Source: an uncultured Sulfitobacter sp.
GTDB lineage: Bacteria; Pseudomonadota; Alphaproteobacteria; Rhodobacterales; Rhodobacteraceae
Reading direction: 5' to 3'
Assembly: GCA_947501805.1 (NCBI GenBank)
Contig: CANMXJ010000004.1
Coordinates: 310,001 to 374,000 of the forward strand
Length of the DNA: 64,000 nucleotides
Both the position numbers and the translations under genes were made by a program. Shown here one piece after another: positions 54,306 to 63,895 of this stretch. Numbering within the stretch: position 1 is the first letter of the stretch; the number at the start of each line of letters is the position of its first letter. Below the pieces are notes generated by a model. That model saw nothing but the letters and a program-made list of their open reading frames with translations. It was not told the origin of the DNA and made no database searches.

Positions 54306-54335
54306 CTCTGTTTTAGACCAACACTTTCGGCCTGA

Positions 54336-54893
54336 TCATTCAGTGACCGTCACCGTTTTCATCACGTCGGGTGCGCCGACAACCGCGCCGTTGCCACCTG
54401 TTCCCAGTTTGATTGCATCGACAATATCCTGACCTTCGGTCACGCGGCCAACAACCGTGTACTGACCGTTCAGGAAATGGCCCGCATCAAACATGATGAA
54501 GAACTGGCTGTTGGCGGAGTCTGGGTTCTGCGACCGCGCCATGCCAACAACGCCTTTGTCAAAAGGGACATCCGAAAATTCGGCTGCCACGTTGGGCATG
54601 TCGGAACCACCCGTGCCTGCGCGGCTCAGGTTGCTGGGGTCCTTGCCGTGCTGAACGTCACCGGTCTGGGCCATGAAGCCTTCGATGACGCGGTGGAAAA
54701 CAACCCCGTCATAGGCCCCTTGGGATGCCAGTGTCGTGATCCGCTCCACATGCTGCGGGGCGATATCTTCAAGCAGGTCGATCATCACAACGCCGTTTGC
54801 TTCGCCTGCGATCTCGATCTTTAGACCGGATGCCGCGACAGAGCTGCCGATGATTGTTGCAAGAAGGCCCGCGCTTACAAGTGCCTTACGCAT
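54336..54893 (-). CDS. Periplasmic cyclophilin-type peptidyl-prolyl isomerase
   Basis: A 185-residue cyclophilin with an N-terminal signal peptide (about 1-20, LVSAGLLATIIGSSVAAS), so it acts in the periplasm. Catalytic-core motifs are VVFHRVIEGFMAQTGD, SQFFIMFDAGHFLNGQYTVVG and the active Arg in FHRV. Its first 8 bases lie inside the preceding cyclophilin gene. The two proteins are clear paralogues split between compartments. Confidence 0.93.
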   Translation of the reverse strand: MRKALVSAGLLATIIGSSVAASGLKIEIAGEANGVVMIDLLEDIAPQHVERITTLASQGAYDGVVFHRVIEGFMAQTGDVQHGKDPSNLSRAGTGGSDMPNVAAEFSDVPFDKGVVGMARSQNPDSANSQFFIMFDAGHFLNGQYTVVGRVTEGQDIVDAIKLGTGGNGAVVGAPDVMKTVTVTE

Positions 54894-55392
54894 CTGCGGC
54901 CACCTTCACACTGATCATACGATCAGGCTGCGCTGGTGGCTCTCCGCGTGTGATGGCATCGACATGTTCCATGCCGGATGTGACAAGACCGTAAACAGTG
55001 TATTGGCCGTTCAGGAAATCATTGTCTTTGAAGTTGATAAAGAACTGGCTGTTGGCGGAATCAGGGTTGGCAGAGCGTGCCGCGCCGATGGATCCACGCG
55101 CATGCGGGATCTTGGAAAATTCAGCAGGCACATTGCCCAGATCAGATCCACCCGTCCCTGCGGCACGCAGGTTGAAGTCGCCTTCCATGTTGCCATGTTC
55201 CACGTCGCCGGTCTGCGCCATGAAGCCGTCGATCACGCGGTGAAAGCAGACGTTGTCGTATTTTCCGGCGCGGGCGAGTTCTTTCATCCGCTCGCAATGT
55301 TTGGGTGCCACATCGGGCAGCAATTCGATTGTGACGGTGCCGCCTGCCAGCTCCATCAGGATTGTGTTTTCCGGGTCTTTAATTTCGGCCAT
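54886..55392 (-). CDS. ppiB: Cytoplasmic cyclophilin
   Basis: A 168-residue cyclophilin without signal peptide, catalysing proline cis-trans isomerisation in the cytosol. VCFHRVIDGFMAQTGD and SQFFINFKDNDFLNGQYTVYG are intact. First gene of a two-cyclophilin operon, overlapping the exported paralogue by 8 bp. Divergent from pgk. Confidence 0.94.
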   Translation of the reverse strand: MAEIKDPENTILMELAGGTVTIELLPDVAPKHCERMKELARAGKYDNVCFHRVIDGFMAQTGDVEHGNMEGDFNLRAAGTGGSDLGNVPAEFSKIPHARGSIGAARSANPDSANSQFFINFKDNDFLNGQYTVYGLVTSGMEHVDAITRGEPPAQPDRMISVKVAADA

Positions 55393-55516
55393 GCCGCTCT
55401 CCTTTGATCTATTGCCCCCTAACTAGGGGTGATGAGGCAGATTGCCAAGCGAGTGAGTTGACCATTTGGCCCAGAAAGGCAAAACACCGTGTAAAGTAGA
55501 CGTGAGGGAATATGTG

Positions 55517-56719
55517 ATGGGCTGGAAATCGCTGGACGATATGGATTTGTCAGGCAAACGCGTGCTGGTGCGGGTGGATATCAACGTGCCGGTTGAAAAC
55601 GGACGGGTGACGGACACCACGCGGATCGAACGGATTGTGCCAACCATCCACGATATTCTGGAGAAAGGTGGCAAGCCGATGCTGATCGCGCATTTTGGTC
55701 GACCCAAAGGCAAGGTCAGTCTAGATCTGAGTTTGGCGCAGGTTTTGCCCGCCCTGCAATCCGCGCTGGATCGCAAGGTCAGGCTGATCGAAACCCTTGA
55801 GGGGGCTGAACACCTAACCCAAGAGGCCGCAGAGGCGGACGTGTTGTTGCTTGAGAACATCCGCTTTCACCCCGGCGAAACGGCAAATGATCCGGAATTT
55901 GCGCAACGTCTGGCCGCCTTGGGCGATGTGTTTTGCAACGACGCGTTTTCCGCAGCCCACCGTGCGCATGCCTCCACCGCTGGCATTGCGGCGCTCATGC
56001 CCAGTTGTGCCGGACGTCTGATGCAAGCCGAGTTGAGCGCATTGGAAGCTGCATTGTCGAAACCCGAACGTCCCGTGGGCGCAGTTGTGGGGGGCGCAAA
56101 AGTGTCGACAAAGATTGCGCTTCTTGAAAATCTGGTGAACCGGCTGGATGTTCTTGTGATTGGCGGCGGCATGGCAAATACGTTTCTGGGCGCGCTTGGC
56201 GCAGATATGGGTGCCTCGTTGAAGGAAGAGGATTTCTATGACACCGCCTGCGATATTCTGGCGCAGGCAGACAAGGCAGGTTGTCGTGTGATCCTGCCCG
56301 CAGACGGTTTGGTGGCACGGGAATTTGCAGCGGGTGCAGCGCATGAAGTGATTGCCCTGAACGCTGACACAACGCTGGATGCGGACCAGATGGTATTGGA
56401 CGCAGGTCCGGCAAGCATCGACACCCTGCGCACTGCGTTCAAAGAGTTGAAAACGCTGATCTGGAATGGTCCCATGGGGGCCTTCGAGATTGCACCGTTT
56501 GACACGGCTACGGTCGCAGCGGCCAAGTTGGCGGCAGAGCGCACGCAGAGCGGTGCATTGATTTCTGTTGCAGGGGGTGGTGACACGGTCGCCGCGTTGA
56601 ACCAAGCGGGCGTGGCAGAGGATTTCACCTATATCTCGACTGCCGGTGGTGCCTTTCTGGAATGGATGGAGGGCAAAACGCTGCCTGGCGTGGCCGCCCT
56701 TGAAGGGGCCAGCGGGTAA
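55517..56719 (+). CDS. pgk: Phosphoglycerate kinase
   Basis: A 400-residue glycolytic enzyme making ATP from 1,3-bisphosphoglycerate, or the reverse in gluconeogenesis. The [19 protein letters not shown] start, [10 protein letters not shown] and the nucleotide-binding [25 protein letters not shown] and GGGDTVAAL are all seen. ATG 55517 with GAGGGA upstream is used; a start 17 codons earlier at 55466 is not supported by homology. It is 26 kb from the gap genes and not in operon with them. Confidence 0.95.
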   Translation: MGWKSLDDMDLSGKRVLVRVDINVPVENGRVTDTTRIERIVPTIHDILEKGGKPMLIAHFGRPKGKVSLDLSLAQVLPALQSALDRKVRLIETLEGAEHLTQEAAEADVLLLENIRFHPGETANDPEFAQRLAALGDVFCNDAFSAAHRAHASTAGIAALMPSCAGRLMQAELSALEAALSKPERPVGAVVGGAKVSTKIALLENLVNRLDVLVIGGGMANTFLGALGADMGASLKEEDFYDTACDILAQADKAGCRVILPADGLVAREFAAGAAHEVIALNADTTLDADQMVLDAGPASIDTLRTAFKELKTLIWNGPMGAFEIAPFDTATVAAAKLAAERTQSGALISVAGGGDTVAALNQAGVAEDFTYISTAGGAFLEWMEGKTLPGVAALEGASG

Positions 56720-56792
56720 ACAAGGTAGGGTATTCCCGAACTTGTTATTGTGGATTTCACGGGTAAGCTGAGGTGAACCCGAAGGAGATCTT

Positions 56793-58391
56793 ATGTCCAA
56801 ATTCACCCGTCTTGCCCGTATCGCTGTCCTGAGTGCGGGCCTTGCGACACCACTGAGCGCCGAAACCGATCCCCAGCCTGATCTGCTTGAGTTTTTCTCA
56901 ATCAATCGTTTGGGCACTTTCTTTGCCAATTCGGCGATTGCGGCGCTGCGCACACAGATGGAACTGGAATATGATTTTCTGTCCACTGACCTGATACGCG
57001 GAACAATTTCCGTATCCGGCATTACGGCACGCCCTCTCCTGCCTCATGATCAAGCGCGTCAATGCGTGATCACGGTGGAGCGGGCCGTTTTGAAAACGGA
57101 TGTTGCCAAGCCTTTCGAAGTCGCCTCCGAAGTGAATGTCAGCCTGATCGGTGGCAAGGCCAATACCGCCTGCCTGCCACGTGAGGCCGCGATGGCGCTG
57201 CGCGCAACCGGATTGCGCGACATTGAGCTGGACCAGATGAAAATCCGCGCGGCCTATATCTATCCGACCGGAGAAACCTCTGTTGATGCGTCGCTTGTCG
57301 TAAACAACATCGCGGCCCTCGACTTCTCGGCCAGCGGGATGATCCTGCCCCGCGCGGGATCGTTCGGCCCCGGTGAACCGGCATTTCGGGTCTTGCGGGC
57401 TGTGGCCAGCCTGAAGGATATGGGCGGTTGGCAGACAATTTCTGCAATCCTGCCACCCAATTTTCGCGATGCGGAAACCATCAAGGTCATCGGCACAGAA
57501 GGTGTCACGCAATTCCTGAGCAACAACGGCACGCGCACTGTCACAGCCGTCGAGCGCAACTTTGTCACGCAGTTGATGGACCGGGTTGAGGATTTCATCA
57601 ATGATCCGGGCGAATTGACTGTTGAGGCAAACTTGCCCGTCACCGGCATTGTGATTGAGCCGGAAGTCTATGATCGCGAACCGCAGGCGTTGATATCTGC
57701 CCTTGCACTGGAAGCCCGCGCGGTTCCACTGTCGCGCAGCCGTATCTTGAGCGGTGAGGAACTTGCGGCATTGTCCAACCCCGATGATCTTGGCTCTGCG
57801 CAGTTACTTGCCTTGGGACAAGCCTTGCTGGATGGATCAGGTGTGCCGCAAACGCCGGCATTGGTGCCCGATTTACTGGATTCCGTGCTGGAGGATGACG
57901 AAAACAGCGCACAAGCCGCCGCGTTGATTGCCCGTGCATTGGAAAACCGCGATCCGGCCAAGGCCTATCCCTTTGCACTTCAGGCCGCAGCTGGCGGTAT
58001 TGAAGATGCGATATCGCTGCTGGACCTTCTCGAAGCGCAAATGACAACAACTCTGGTGCTTGAGGCACAGGCGCTTGAACTTGGCGCTGTTTTATCCGCA
58101 GCGGATGTGGTTGAGGATGACGATCCACGTGCCCTGCGCCGTCTTGCCCTCGCCTACCTGACGGGGTCGGATGTCACGCGGTCCTATGCGCAGGCCTATT
58201 ATTTCGCCTTGCTTGCCGAAGCGGCAGGCGACATCGGCGCAACGGCGTTGAAGAATGAAATCGACGGGCGATTTTCAGCACGCGGGGATGCAGTTCAGAT
58301 GACATGGGATGCCCTGAGTGGCGAGCTGCAAAGTCACGCGCTGGAGGATTGGATCAATGGCGACCTCGCGAACCGATATAAAAGGAACTAA
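56793..58391 (+). CDS. Secreted protein with C-terminal Sel1-like repeats, unknown
   Basis: A 532-residue exported protein. Signal peptide (about 1-22, ending PLSAE), a beta-rich middle (about 30-290) of no family I recognise, and a helical C-terminal part (about 340-500; AYPFALQAAAGGIEDAISLLDLL, RSYAQAYYFALLAEAAGD) that looks like Sel1/TPR repeats. AAGGAG lies before the ATG. It stands between pgk and ftsB on the same strand. A periplasmic adaptor role is a guess. Confidence 0.75.
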   Translation: MSKFTRLARIAVLSAGLATPLSAETDPQPDLLEFFSINRLGTFFANSAIAALRTQMELEYDFLSTDLIRGTISVSGITARPLLPHDQARQCVITVERAVLKTDVAKPFEVASEVNVSLIGGKANTACLPREAAMALRATGLRDIELDQMKIRAAYIYPTGETSVDASLVVNNIAALDFSASGMILPRAGSFGPGEPAFRVLRAVASLKDMGGWQTISAILPPNFRDAETIKVIGTEGVTQFLSNNGTRTVTAVERNFVTQLMDRVEDFINDPGELTVEANLPVTGIVIEPEVYDREPQALISALALEARAVPLSRSRILSGEELAALSNPDDLGSAQLLALGQALLDGSGVPQTPALVPDLLDSVLEDDENSAQAAALIARALENRDPAKAYPFALQAAAGGIEDAISLLDLLEAQMTTTLVLEAQALELGAVLSAADVVEDDDPRALRRLALAYLTGSDVTRSYAQAYYFALLAEAAGDIGATALKNEIDGRFSARGDAVQMTWDALSGELQSHALEDWINGDLANRYKRN

Positions 58392-58494
58392 CCCACTTTA
58401 ATTGACAGATAGTCACCCACAGGGGATTCACATCGCGAATCGCCTGTGGCATAGTAACGGGACGTCCATCAAGAGACGGTCCGAGGCCGAGAAC

Positions 58495-58794
58495 ATGAAC
58501 CGCACCGCACGCCCTGCATTTGGCACACTTATTTTTTTCGCAATCGCTTTTGCGCTGAGCCTGTATTTCACCTTTGCCGCTGTGCAGGGGGATTTTGGTT
58601 TGTTTCTCCGTGCTGAAATTGTAGCGGAAAGTCAGGATTTGCGCGAAAAGCTGGCGAAAGTACGGACAGACGTAGCGCGTATGGAAAACCTGACCAAGCG
58701 GATGTCAGACGACTATCTTGATCTTGATCTATTGGATGAACAGGCGCGCGGCGTTCTGGGCATGGTGCGCTCCGACGAGATCGTAATTCACTAA
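58495..58794 (+). CDS. ftsB: Septum formation initiator FtsB-like
   Basis: A 99-residue bitopic protein: N-terminal membrane helix (about 10-30, GTLIFFAIAFALSLYFTFA) and a periplasmic coiled coil (about 42-75) followed by LDLLDEQARGVLGMVRSDEIVI, the FtsB/DivIC pattern. It probably joins FtsL and FtsQ at the divisome. It lies ahead of pdhA, as in many alphaproteobacteria, but a 136-bp gap with a palindrome separates them, so pdhABC has its own control. Confidence 0.88.
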   Translation: MNRTARPAFGTLIFFAIAFALSLYFTFAAVQGDFGLFLRAEIVAESQDLREKLAKVRTDVARMENLTKRMSDDYLDLDLLDEQARGVLGMVRSDEIVIH

Positions 58795-58870
58795 CCTCCT
58801 TTTTCGACCATCTGCTCCGTTTTCCCCTCCCCTTATTAATGGCTATCCAACTGAGTTTAATTCCAGTACT

Positions 58871-58894
58871 ATATAGTTTAACGTTAAACTATAT
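58871..58894. promoter_or_regulatory. 24-bp perfect palindrome upstream of pdhA
   Basis: ATATAGTTTA and TAAACTATAT arms flank ACGT, ending 36 bases before the pdhA start. Its core, TAGTTTA-N4-TAAACTA, recurs before lpdA (44190-44207). Probably the operator of a pyruvate dehydrogenase regulator; the TAGTT..AACTA form recalls MarR-type sites. Confidence 0.7.
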
Positions 58895-58930
58895 GTGCGC
58901 CCTGTAGCGTAACGAAGGAGGACAGCCCCT

Positions 58931-59932
58931 ATGGCGGCCAAGAAAACCACCAAGAAAACCAATGCGTCTGCAGAGGAACTGAAAGCCTATTATAGGGACA
59001 TGCTGTTGATCCGGCGGTTCGAGGAAAAAGCAGGCCAGTTATACGGCATGGGATTGATTGGCGGGTTTTGCCACCTCTACATTGGGCAAGAGGCAGTTGT
59101 AGTCGGGTTGGAAGCCGCGGCTGAGGAAGGCGACAAGCGCATCACGTCCTATCGCGACCACGGACATATGTTGGCGTGTGGCATGGATCCCAACGGTGTC
59201 ATGGCCGAGCTGACGGGCCGCGAGGGCGGCTATTCCAAAGGCAAAGGCGGCTCCATGCATATGTTCTCCAAGGAGAAGCATTTCTATGGCGGTCACGGCA
59301 TTGTGGCCGCGCAGGTGCCGCTGGGTGCCGGTCTGGCGTTTGCAGACAAGTACAAGGACAACGGACGCGTGACCTTCACCTATTTCGGGGATGGTGCGGC
59401 GAACCAGGGACAGGTCTATGAGACATTCAACATGGCCGCCCTTTGGGGCTTGCCCTGTATTTTTGTAATCGAGAACAACCAATACGCAATGGGAACGTCA
59501 CAACAGCGATCCACTTCTTCCGCTGAAATCTGGGAACGTGGCAAAGCGTTTGGCATCCCCGGAGAAGCGGTGGATGGCATGGATGTACTTGCTGTGAAGT
59601 CAGCAGGTGAAACCGCTGTGGCGCACTGCCGCGCGGGCAAAGGGCCGTACATCCTGGAGATCAAGACCTATCGTTATCGGGGCCACTCCATGTCGGACCC
59701 TGCCAAATACCGCACCCGCGAAGAGGTCCAGAAAATGCGCGACGAGCGTGACCCGATCGAAGCGGTGCGCACCCTGCTACTGGACGGCAAACATGCAACC
59801 GAAGATGACCTGAAGGCCATCGACAAGGAGATCAAGAAAATCGTGAACGAAAGCGCCGATTTTGCCAAGGAAAGCCCAGAGCCGCATCTGGACGAGTTGT
59901 GGACCGATATTTACGCAGAGATGGAGGCTTAA
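58931..59932 (+). CDS. pdhA: Pyruvate dehydrogenase E1 alpha
   Basis: A 333-residue subunit that binds thiamine diphosphate and decarboxylates pyruvate. The ThDP motif FTYFGDGAANQGQVYETFNMAALWGLPCIFVIENNQYAMG and the phosphorylation-loop-like TYRYRGHSMSDPAKYR are complete. Lys-rich N-terminus (AAKKTTKKT). A GAAGGAGG ribosome site precedes it. First of pdhA-pdhB-pdhC, 3 bp from pdhB. Confidence 0.96.
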   Translation: MAAKKTTKKTNASAEELKAYYRDMLLIRRFEEKAGQLYGMGLIGGFCHLYIGQEAVVVGLEAAAEEGDKRITSYRDHGHMLACGMDPNGVMAELTGREGGYSKGKGGSMHMFSKEKHFYGGHGIVAAQVPLGAGLAFADKYKDNGRVTFTYFGDGAANQGQVYETFNMAALWGLPCIFVIENNQYAMGTSQQRSTSSAEIWERGKAFGIPGEAVDGMDVLAVKSAGETAVAHCRAGKGPYILEIKTYRYRGHSMSDPAKYRTREEVQKMRDERDPIEAVRTLLLDGKHATEDDLKAIDKEIKKIVNESADFAKESPEPHLDELWTDIYAEMEA

Positions 59933-59935
59933 ACC

Positions 59936-61315
59936 ATGGCAATTGAAATCCTGATGCCCGCCCTGAGCCCCACCATGGAAGAAGGCACACTGGCCAAATG
60001 GATGGTCAAAGAGGGCGACACTGTCTCCTCTGGTGATATCATGGCCGAGATCGAGACCGACAAAGCCACGATGGAGTTCGAGGCGGTCGACGAAGGCGTG
60101 ATTGGTAAAATCCTGATCGCCGACGGCACCGAGGGGATAAAGGTAAACACCGCGATAGCGATCTTGCTAGAAGACGGCGAAAGCGCGGATGATATTGACG
60201 CGGCGGCACCACAAAAGGCCAGCGCCCCTGTCCCGGTCGACAAGGAACAATCCTCTGAGGATGCGCCCGCCGCCGGCATGAGCCACCCGGAGCCACAAGT
60301 GGATACCACACCGGATTGGCCCGAAGGTACGAAGCTGAAACAACAGACCGTCCGCGAAGCCTTGCGTGACGGCATGTCGGAAGAAATGCGCCGCGATGAT
60401 CGTGTGTTTTTGATGGGCGAGGAAGTTGCCGAATACCAAGGTGCGTACAAGATTTCCCAAGGGATGCTGGACGAATTTGGTGCCAAGCGGGTAATTGACA
60501 CGCCAATCACCGAGCACGGTTTTGCCGGAATCGGTGTCGGCGCTGCCTTTGGCGGCTTGCGCCCGATTGTGGAGTTTATGACATTCAACTTTGCCATGCA
60601 GGCGATCGACCACATCATCAACTCCGCCGCCAAGACGCTCTATATGTCGGGCGGTCAGATGGGCGCGCCCATGGTGTTCCGCGGTCCCAACGGTGCCGCC
60701 GCCCGTGTCGGCGCGCAACACTCGCAAGATTACGCCGCGTGGTACATGCAGATACCGGGCCTGAAGGTCGCGATGCCCTACTCAGCGTCAGACTACAAAG
60801 GTCTGATGAAGACAGCGATCCGTGATCCCAACCCGGTGATTTTCCTTGAGAACGAAATCCTTTACGGGCGCTCTTTCGATGTGCCTGATCTGGACGATTA
60901 CACCGTTCCCTTTGGCAAGGCCCGCATCTGGCGCGAAGGGGGCGATGTTACTATTGTCAGCTTCGGTATCGGTATGAGTTATGCCTTGGAAGCAGCTGAT
61001 AGACTTGCCGAAGAGGGCATCAATGCCGAGGTTATCGACCTGCGCACCCTGCGCCCGATGGACACTGGCGCAATCCTCAAGTCTGTGATGAAAACCAACC
61101 GTTTGGTCACCGTCGAGGAAGGCTGGCCGCAAGGCTCTGTCGGCAATTACATCTCAAGCGTGGTGATGCAGGAGGCGTTCGATTATCTTGATGCACCGGT
61201 GATCAATTGCACAGGCAAGGATGTGCCGATGCCTTATGCTGCGAACCTCGAAAAACACGCGCTGCTGACCACCGACGAGGTCATCGCAGCCGTGAAAAAA
61301 GTCACTTACAAATAA
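59936..61315 (+). CDS. pdhB: Pyruvate dehydrogenase E1 beta with lipoyl domain
   Basis: A 459-residue E1 beta carrying an N-terminal lipoyl domain (about 1-80, lipoyl Lys in [13 protein letters not shown]), a linker rich in Ala, Pro and Glu (about 85-125), and the E1 beta body (about 135-459; [18 protein letters not shown]). E1 betas with their own lipoyl domain are known in alphaproteobacteria. The lipoyl domain is nearly the same in protein sequence as that of PdhC, encoded next. 12 bp separate it from pdhC. Confidence 0.96.
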   Translation: MAIEILMPALSPTMEEGTLAKWMVKEGDTVSSGDIMAEIETDKATMEFEAVDEGVIGKILIADGTEGIKVNTAIAILLEDGESADDIDAAAPQKASAPVPVDKEQSSEDAPAAGMSHPEPQVDTTPDWPEGTKLKQQTVREALRDGMSEEMRRDDRVFLMGEEVAEYQGAYKISQGMLDEFGAKRVIDTPITEHGFAGIGVGAAFGGLRPIVEFMTFNFAMQAIDHIINSAAKTLYMSGGQMGAPMVFRGPNGAAARVGAQHSQDYAAWYMQIPGLKVAMPYSASDYKGLMKTAIRDPNPVIFLENEILYGRSFDVPDLDDYTVPFGKARIWREGGDVTIVSFGIGMSYALEAADRLAEEGINAEVIDLRTLRPMDTGAILKSVMKTNRLVTVEEGWPQGSVGNYISSVVMQEAFDYLDAPVINCTGKDVPMPYAANLEKHALLTTDEVIAAVKKVTYK

Positions 61316-61327
61316 GGAGCGGACCAG

Positions 61328-62614
61328 ATGCCCATTGAAATTCTAATGCCCGCCCTGTCACCCACGATGGAAGAAGGCACGCTTGCGAAATGGCTGGTCA
61401 AGGAGGGCGATACCGTGTCCTCCGGCGACGTTATGTGCGAGATTGAAACCGACAAGGCCACAATGGAGTTCGAAGCCGTCGACGAAGGCGTGATCGGCAA
61501 AATCCTGATCGCGGATGGCACCGAAGGGGTGGCCGTAAACACCGCAATTGCCGTGCTCTTGGAGGACGGCGAAAGCGCGGATAACATCGGAAGCACGCCA
61601 GCCACGGCCCCCAAGGCTGCGCCTGTTGTCGAGGCTGCAGCCCCTGCCGAGAAAAGCGCCCCTGCCCCAGCCGCACCTGTTGCGTCCGATGGCACCCGCG
61701 TTTTCGCAACGCCGCTTGCACGGCGGATCGCAGCAGACAAAGGGCTTGATTTGGCAGATGTCAAAGGCTCCGGCCCACGTGGCCGTATCATCAAAGCCGA
61801 CGTTGAAGGCCTGTCCAAAGCGGATGCACCAAAAGCGGCGGCGGCTTCGGCCAGCGCCCCTGCTGCAGCCACGATGCCGGCAGGCCCCGCAACCGATACT
61901 ATTCTCAAGATGTATGCGGACCGTGAATTCGAGGAGATCAAGCTCGACGGCATGCGCAAAACAATAGCTGCGCGCCTGACCGAAGCCAAACAAACCGTGC
62001 CACATTTCTATCTGCGCCGCGACATCCAGCTGGATGCACTGATGGCGTTTCGCGGGCAATTGAACAAGCAGCTTGAGCCGCGCGGTGTAAAGCTGTCGGT
62101 GAATGATTTCATCATCAAGGCCTGCGCCTTGGCTCTGCAGCAAGTACCGGATGCCAATTCGGTCTGGGCAGGTGATCGGACGCTCAAGCTGAAACCTTCA
62201 GACGTGGCCGTTGCGGTCGCAATCGAAGGCGGGTTGTTCACACCAGTTCTGAAAGATGCGGAATTGAAGTCGCTTTCGGCCCTTTCCGCCGAGATGAAAG
62301 ACCTCGCCGCGCGGGCCCGCGACCGCAAGCTTGCGCCGCACGAATATCAGGGCGGCAGTTTTGCGATCTCCAATCTGGGCATGTTCGGGATCGACAACTT
62401 TGATGCGGTGATCAATCCTCCGCATGGTGCCATTTTGGCCGTTGGTGCAGGAACAAAGAAACCTGTTGTGGGGACAGATGGAGAACTGAGCATCGCAACC
62501 GTGATGTCCGTCACCTTGTCAGTTGATCACAGGGTGATTGATGGCGCAATGGGGGCCGAGCTCTTGAACGCGATCAAGGATAACCTTGAAGCACCGATGA
62601 CGATGCTGGCCTAG
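61328..62614 (+). CDS. pdhC: Dihydrolipoamide acetyltransferase (E2)
   Basis: A 428-residue core of the complex that moves acetyl groups to CoA. One lipoyl domain (about 1-80), an Ala/Pro linker, the peripheral E1/E3-binding domain (about 125-160; TPLARRIAADKGLDLADVKGSGPRGRI) and the catalytic domain ending with SVDHRVIDGAMGAELL, whose His and Asp are catalytic. One lipoyl domain is typical for alphaproteobacteria. E3 (lpdA) is at 42768. Confidence 0.96.
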   Translation: MPIEILMPALSPTMEEGTLAKWLVKEGDTVSSGDVMCEIETDKATMEFEAVDEGVIGKILIADGTEGVAVNTAIAVLLEDGESADNIGSTPATAPKAAPVVEAAAPAEKSAPAPAAPVASDGTRVFATPLARRIAADKGLDLADVKGSGPRGRIIKADVEGLSKADAPKAAAASASAPAAATMPAGPATDTILKMYADREFEEIKLDGMRKTIAARLTEAKQTVPHFYLRRDIQLDALMAFRGQLNKQLEPRGVKLSVNDFIIKACALALQQVPDANSVWAGDRTLKLKPSDVAVAVAIEGGLFTPVLKDAELKSLSALSAEMKDLAARARDRKLAPHEYQGGSFAISNLGMFGIDNFDAVINPPHGAILAVGAGTKKPVVGTDGELSIATVMSVTLSVDHRVIDGAMGAELLNAIKDNLEAPMTMLA

Positions 62615-62637
62615 GTCAATACGCAGTTCCAAATCGC

Positions 62638-62665
62638 AAAAAGCCGGGGAATTCCCCGGCTTTTT
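62638..62665. terminator. Bidirectional terminator pdhC / cysE
   Basis: AAAAAGCCGGGGAA pairs with TTCCCCGGCTTTTT, T-runs on both strands. It ends pdhABC on plus and cysE on minus. Confidence 0.9.
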
Positions 62666-62684
62666 CAATTCAATGGCACATTCG

Positions 62685-63497
62685 TTAGCTCTCTTGCGGA
62701 CCAAACATGTGGTTCATCGAAATCGACGGGTGTTCGCATCCCGCCTCCCCGACAATTCGTGCCGGAATGCCCGCGACCGTCTTGCAGGGCGGTACTTCTT
62801 CCAAAACGACAGACCCTGCCGCGATCCGGCTGCACTGGCCTACTTTGATGTTGCCCAGAACCTTGGCCCCCGCCCCGATCAGCACACCATCGCCAATCTT
62901 GGGATGTCGGTCTTCTTCTTCCTTGCCTGTGCCCCCTAGTGTCACGGAATGCAGCATAGAGACATTGTCTCCAACCACCGCCGTTTCACCGATGACAATC
63001 GAATGGGCGTGATCAATCATGATTCCCTTACCGATCTTTGCGCCGGGATGGATATCAACGCCGAATATCTCGCTGACCCGCATTTGCACAAAATACGCCA
63101 GATCACGATGCCCCTGAGTCCAGAGGTGATGACCAACGCGGTAGGCCTGCACCGCCTGAAATCCTTTGAAATAGAGAATGGGTTGGGACAGACGGTGACA
63201 GGCCGGATCACGCTCGTATATCGCCATAAGGTCTGCCCGGGCTGCCTCCACCAAAGAGGGATCGGATGCATAAGCCTCTTCGACAATTTCCCGCACAACA
63301 ACCATCGACATTTCGTTTGATGCAAGTTTGGCTGCTATCCGGTACGAAAGCGCCTTATCAATGGATTTGTGGTGCAAAATACAGGCATGCACAAAACCGC
63401 CAATCAACGGTTCGTCTTTTACAGCCTGTTGGGCTTCGGTCTGGATTTGATCCCAAACCGGATCGACGGCTGTTATGTTTCTACGGGGTTCTGCCAT
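62685..63497 (-). CDS. cysE: Serine O-acetyltransferase
   Basis: A 270-residue enzyme that makes O-acetylserine for cysteine synthesis. The N-terminal helical domain (about 1-140) is followed by a left-handed beta helix of hexapeptide repeats (about 150-240), with the active His in IMIDHAHSIVIGET and MLHSVTLGGTG. The C-tail may feel cysteine feedback. It complements the cys operon at 6975-11499, though 51 kb away. Confidence 0.94.
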   Translation of the reverse strand: MAEPRRNITAVDPVWDQIQTEAQQAVKDEPLIGGFVHACILHHKSIDKALSYRIAAKLASNEMSMVVVREIVEEAYASDPSLVEAARADLMAIYERDPACHRLSQPILYFKGFQAVQAYRVGHHLWTQGHRDLAYFVQMRVSEIFGVDIHPGAKIGKGIMIDHAHSIVIGETAVVGDNVSMLHSVTLGGTGKEEEDRHPKIGDGVLIGAGAKVLGNIKVGQCSRIAAGSVVLEEVPPCKTVAGIPARIVGEAGCEHPSISMNHMFGPQES

Positions 63498-63616
63498 GGG
63501 TCACATCCTTTGCTGCGTCTCAGTATACGCATTTAAGGGGGCGTCTACCAAACGCAAAGATGTGATGCAGCACATTTCTGCTGTCTATATGTCACGTGAG
63601 CTTACATGCGGTATTT

Positions 63617-63895
63617 TTAGCGATCTTTATGCAAGTGATGGAGAACCATTTGAAAACAGGAGCAATAATCTGGATCGCGAAAGCTGGGTTCACCTACGGG
63701 GTATCGACGCAATGCCGCGCTACGCAACGTGCCATTTCCCCAATGCGGGTGCATTTTGCCCAGACGACGCAAGAAGCGGTCCGCAACCTCCGCTTCCTGC
63801 ATCATCCCAAGACAAACCTCGGTGCGCCGCTCTAAAGGCACGGACAACAAGACCCGCGCTGCTGCCGATACGTCACTGTAAAAGACGTCTCGCAT
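63617..63895 (-). CDS. Conserved small protein, unknown
   Basis: A 92-residue soluble protein, helical, starting MRDVFYSDVSAAARVLLSVPLERR and containing LGKMHPHWGNGTLRSAALRR. I believe relatives occur in other Rhodobacterales, but no function is known to me. Its ATG overlaps the stop codon of the upstream gene (TGATG), so it is the second gene of an operon entering from the right edge. Confidence 0.7.
   Translation of the reverse strand: MRDVFYSDVSAAARVLLSVPLERRTEVCLGMMQEAEVADRFLRRLGKMHPHWGNGTLRSAALRRYPVGEPSFRDPDYCSCFQMVLHHLHKDR

Noticed and set aside
55814-57022. A 402-residue open frame opposite pgk
   Set aside because: Antisense shadow of a certain gene, of unlikely composition, and it also runs into the next plus-strand gene.
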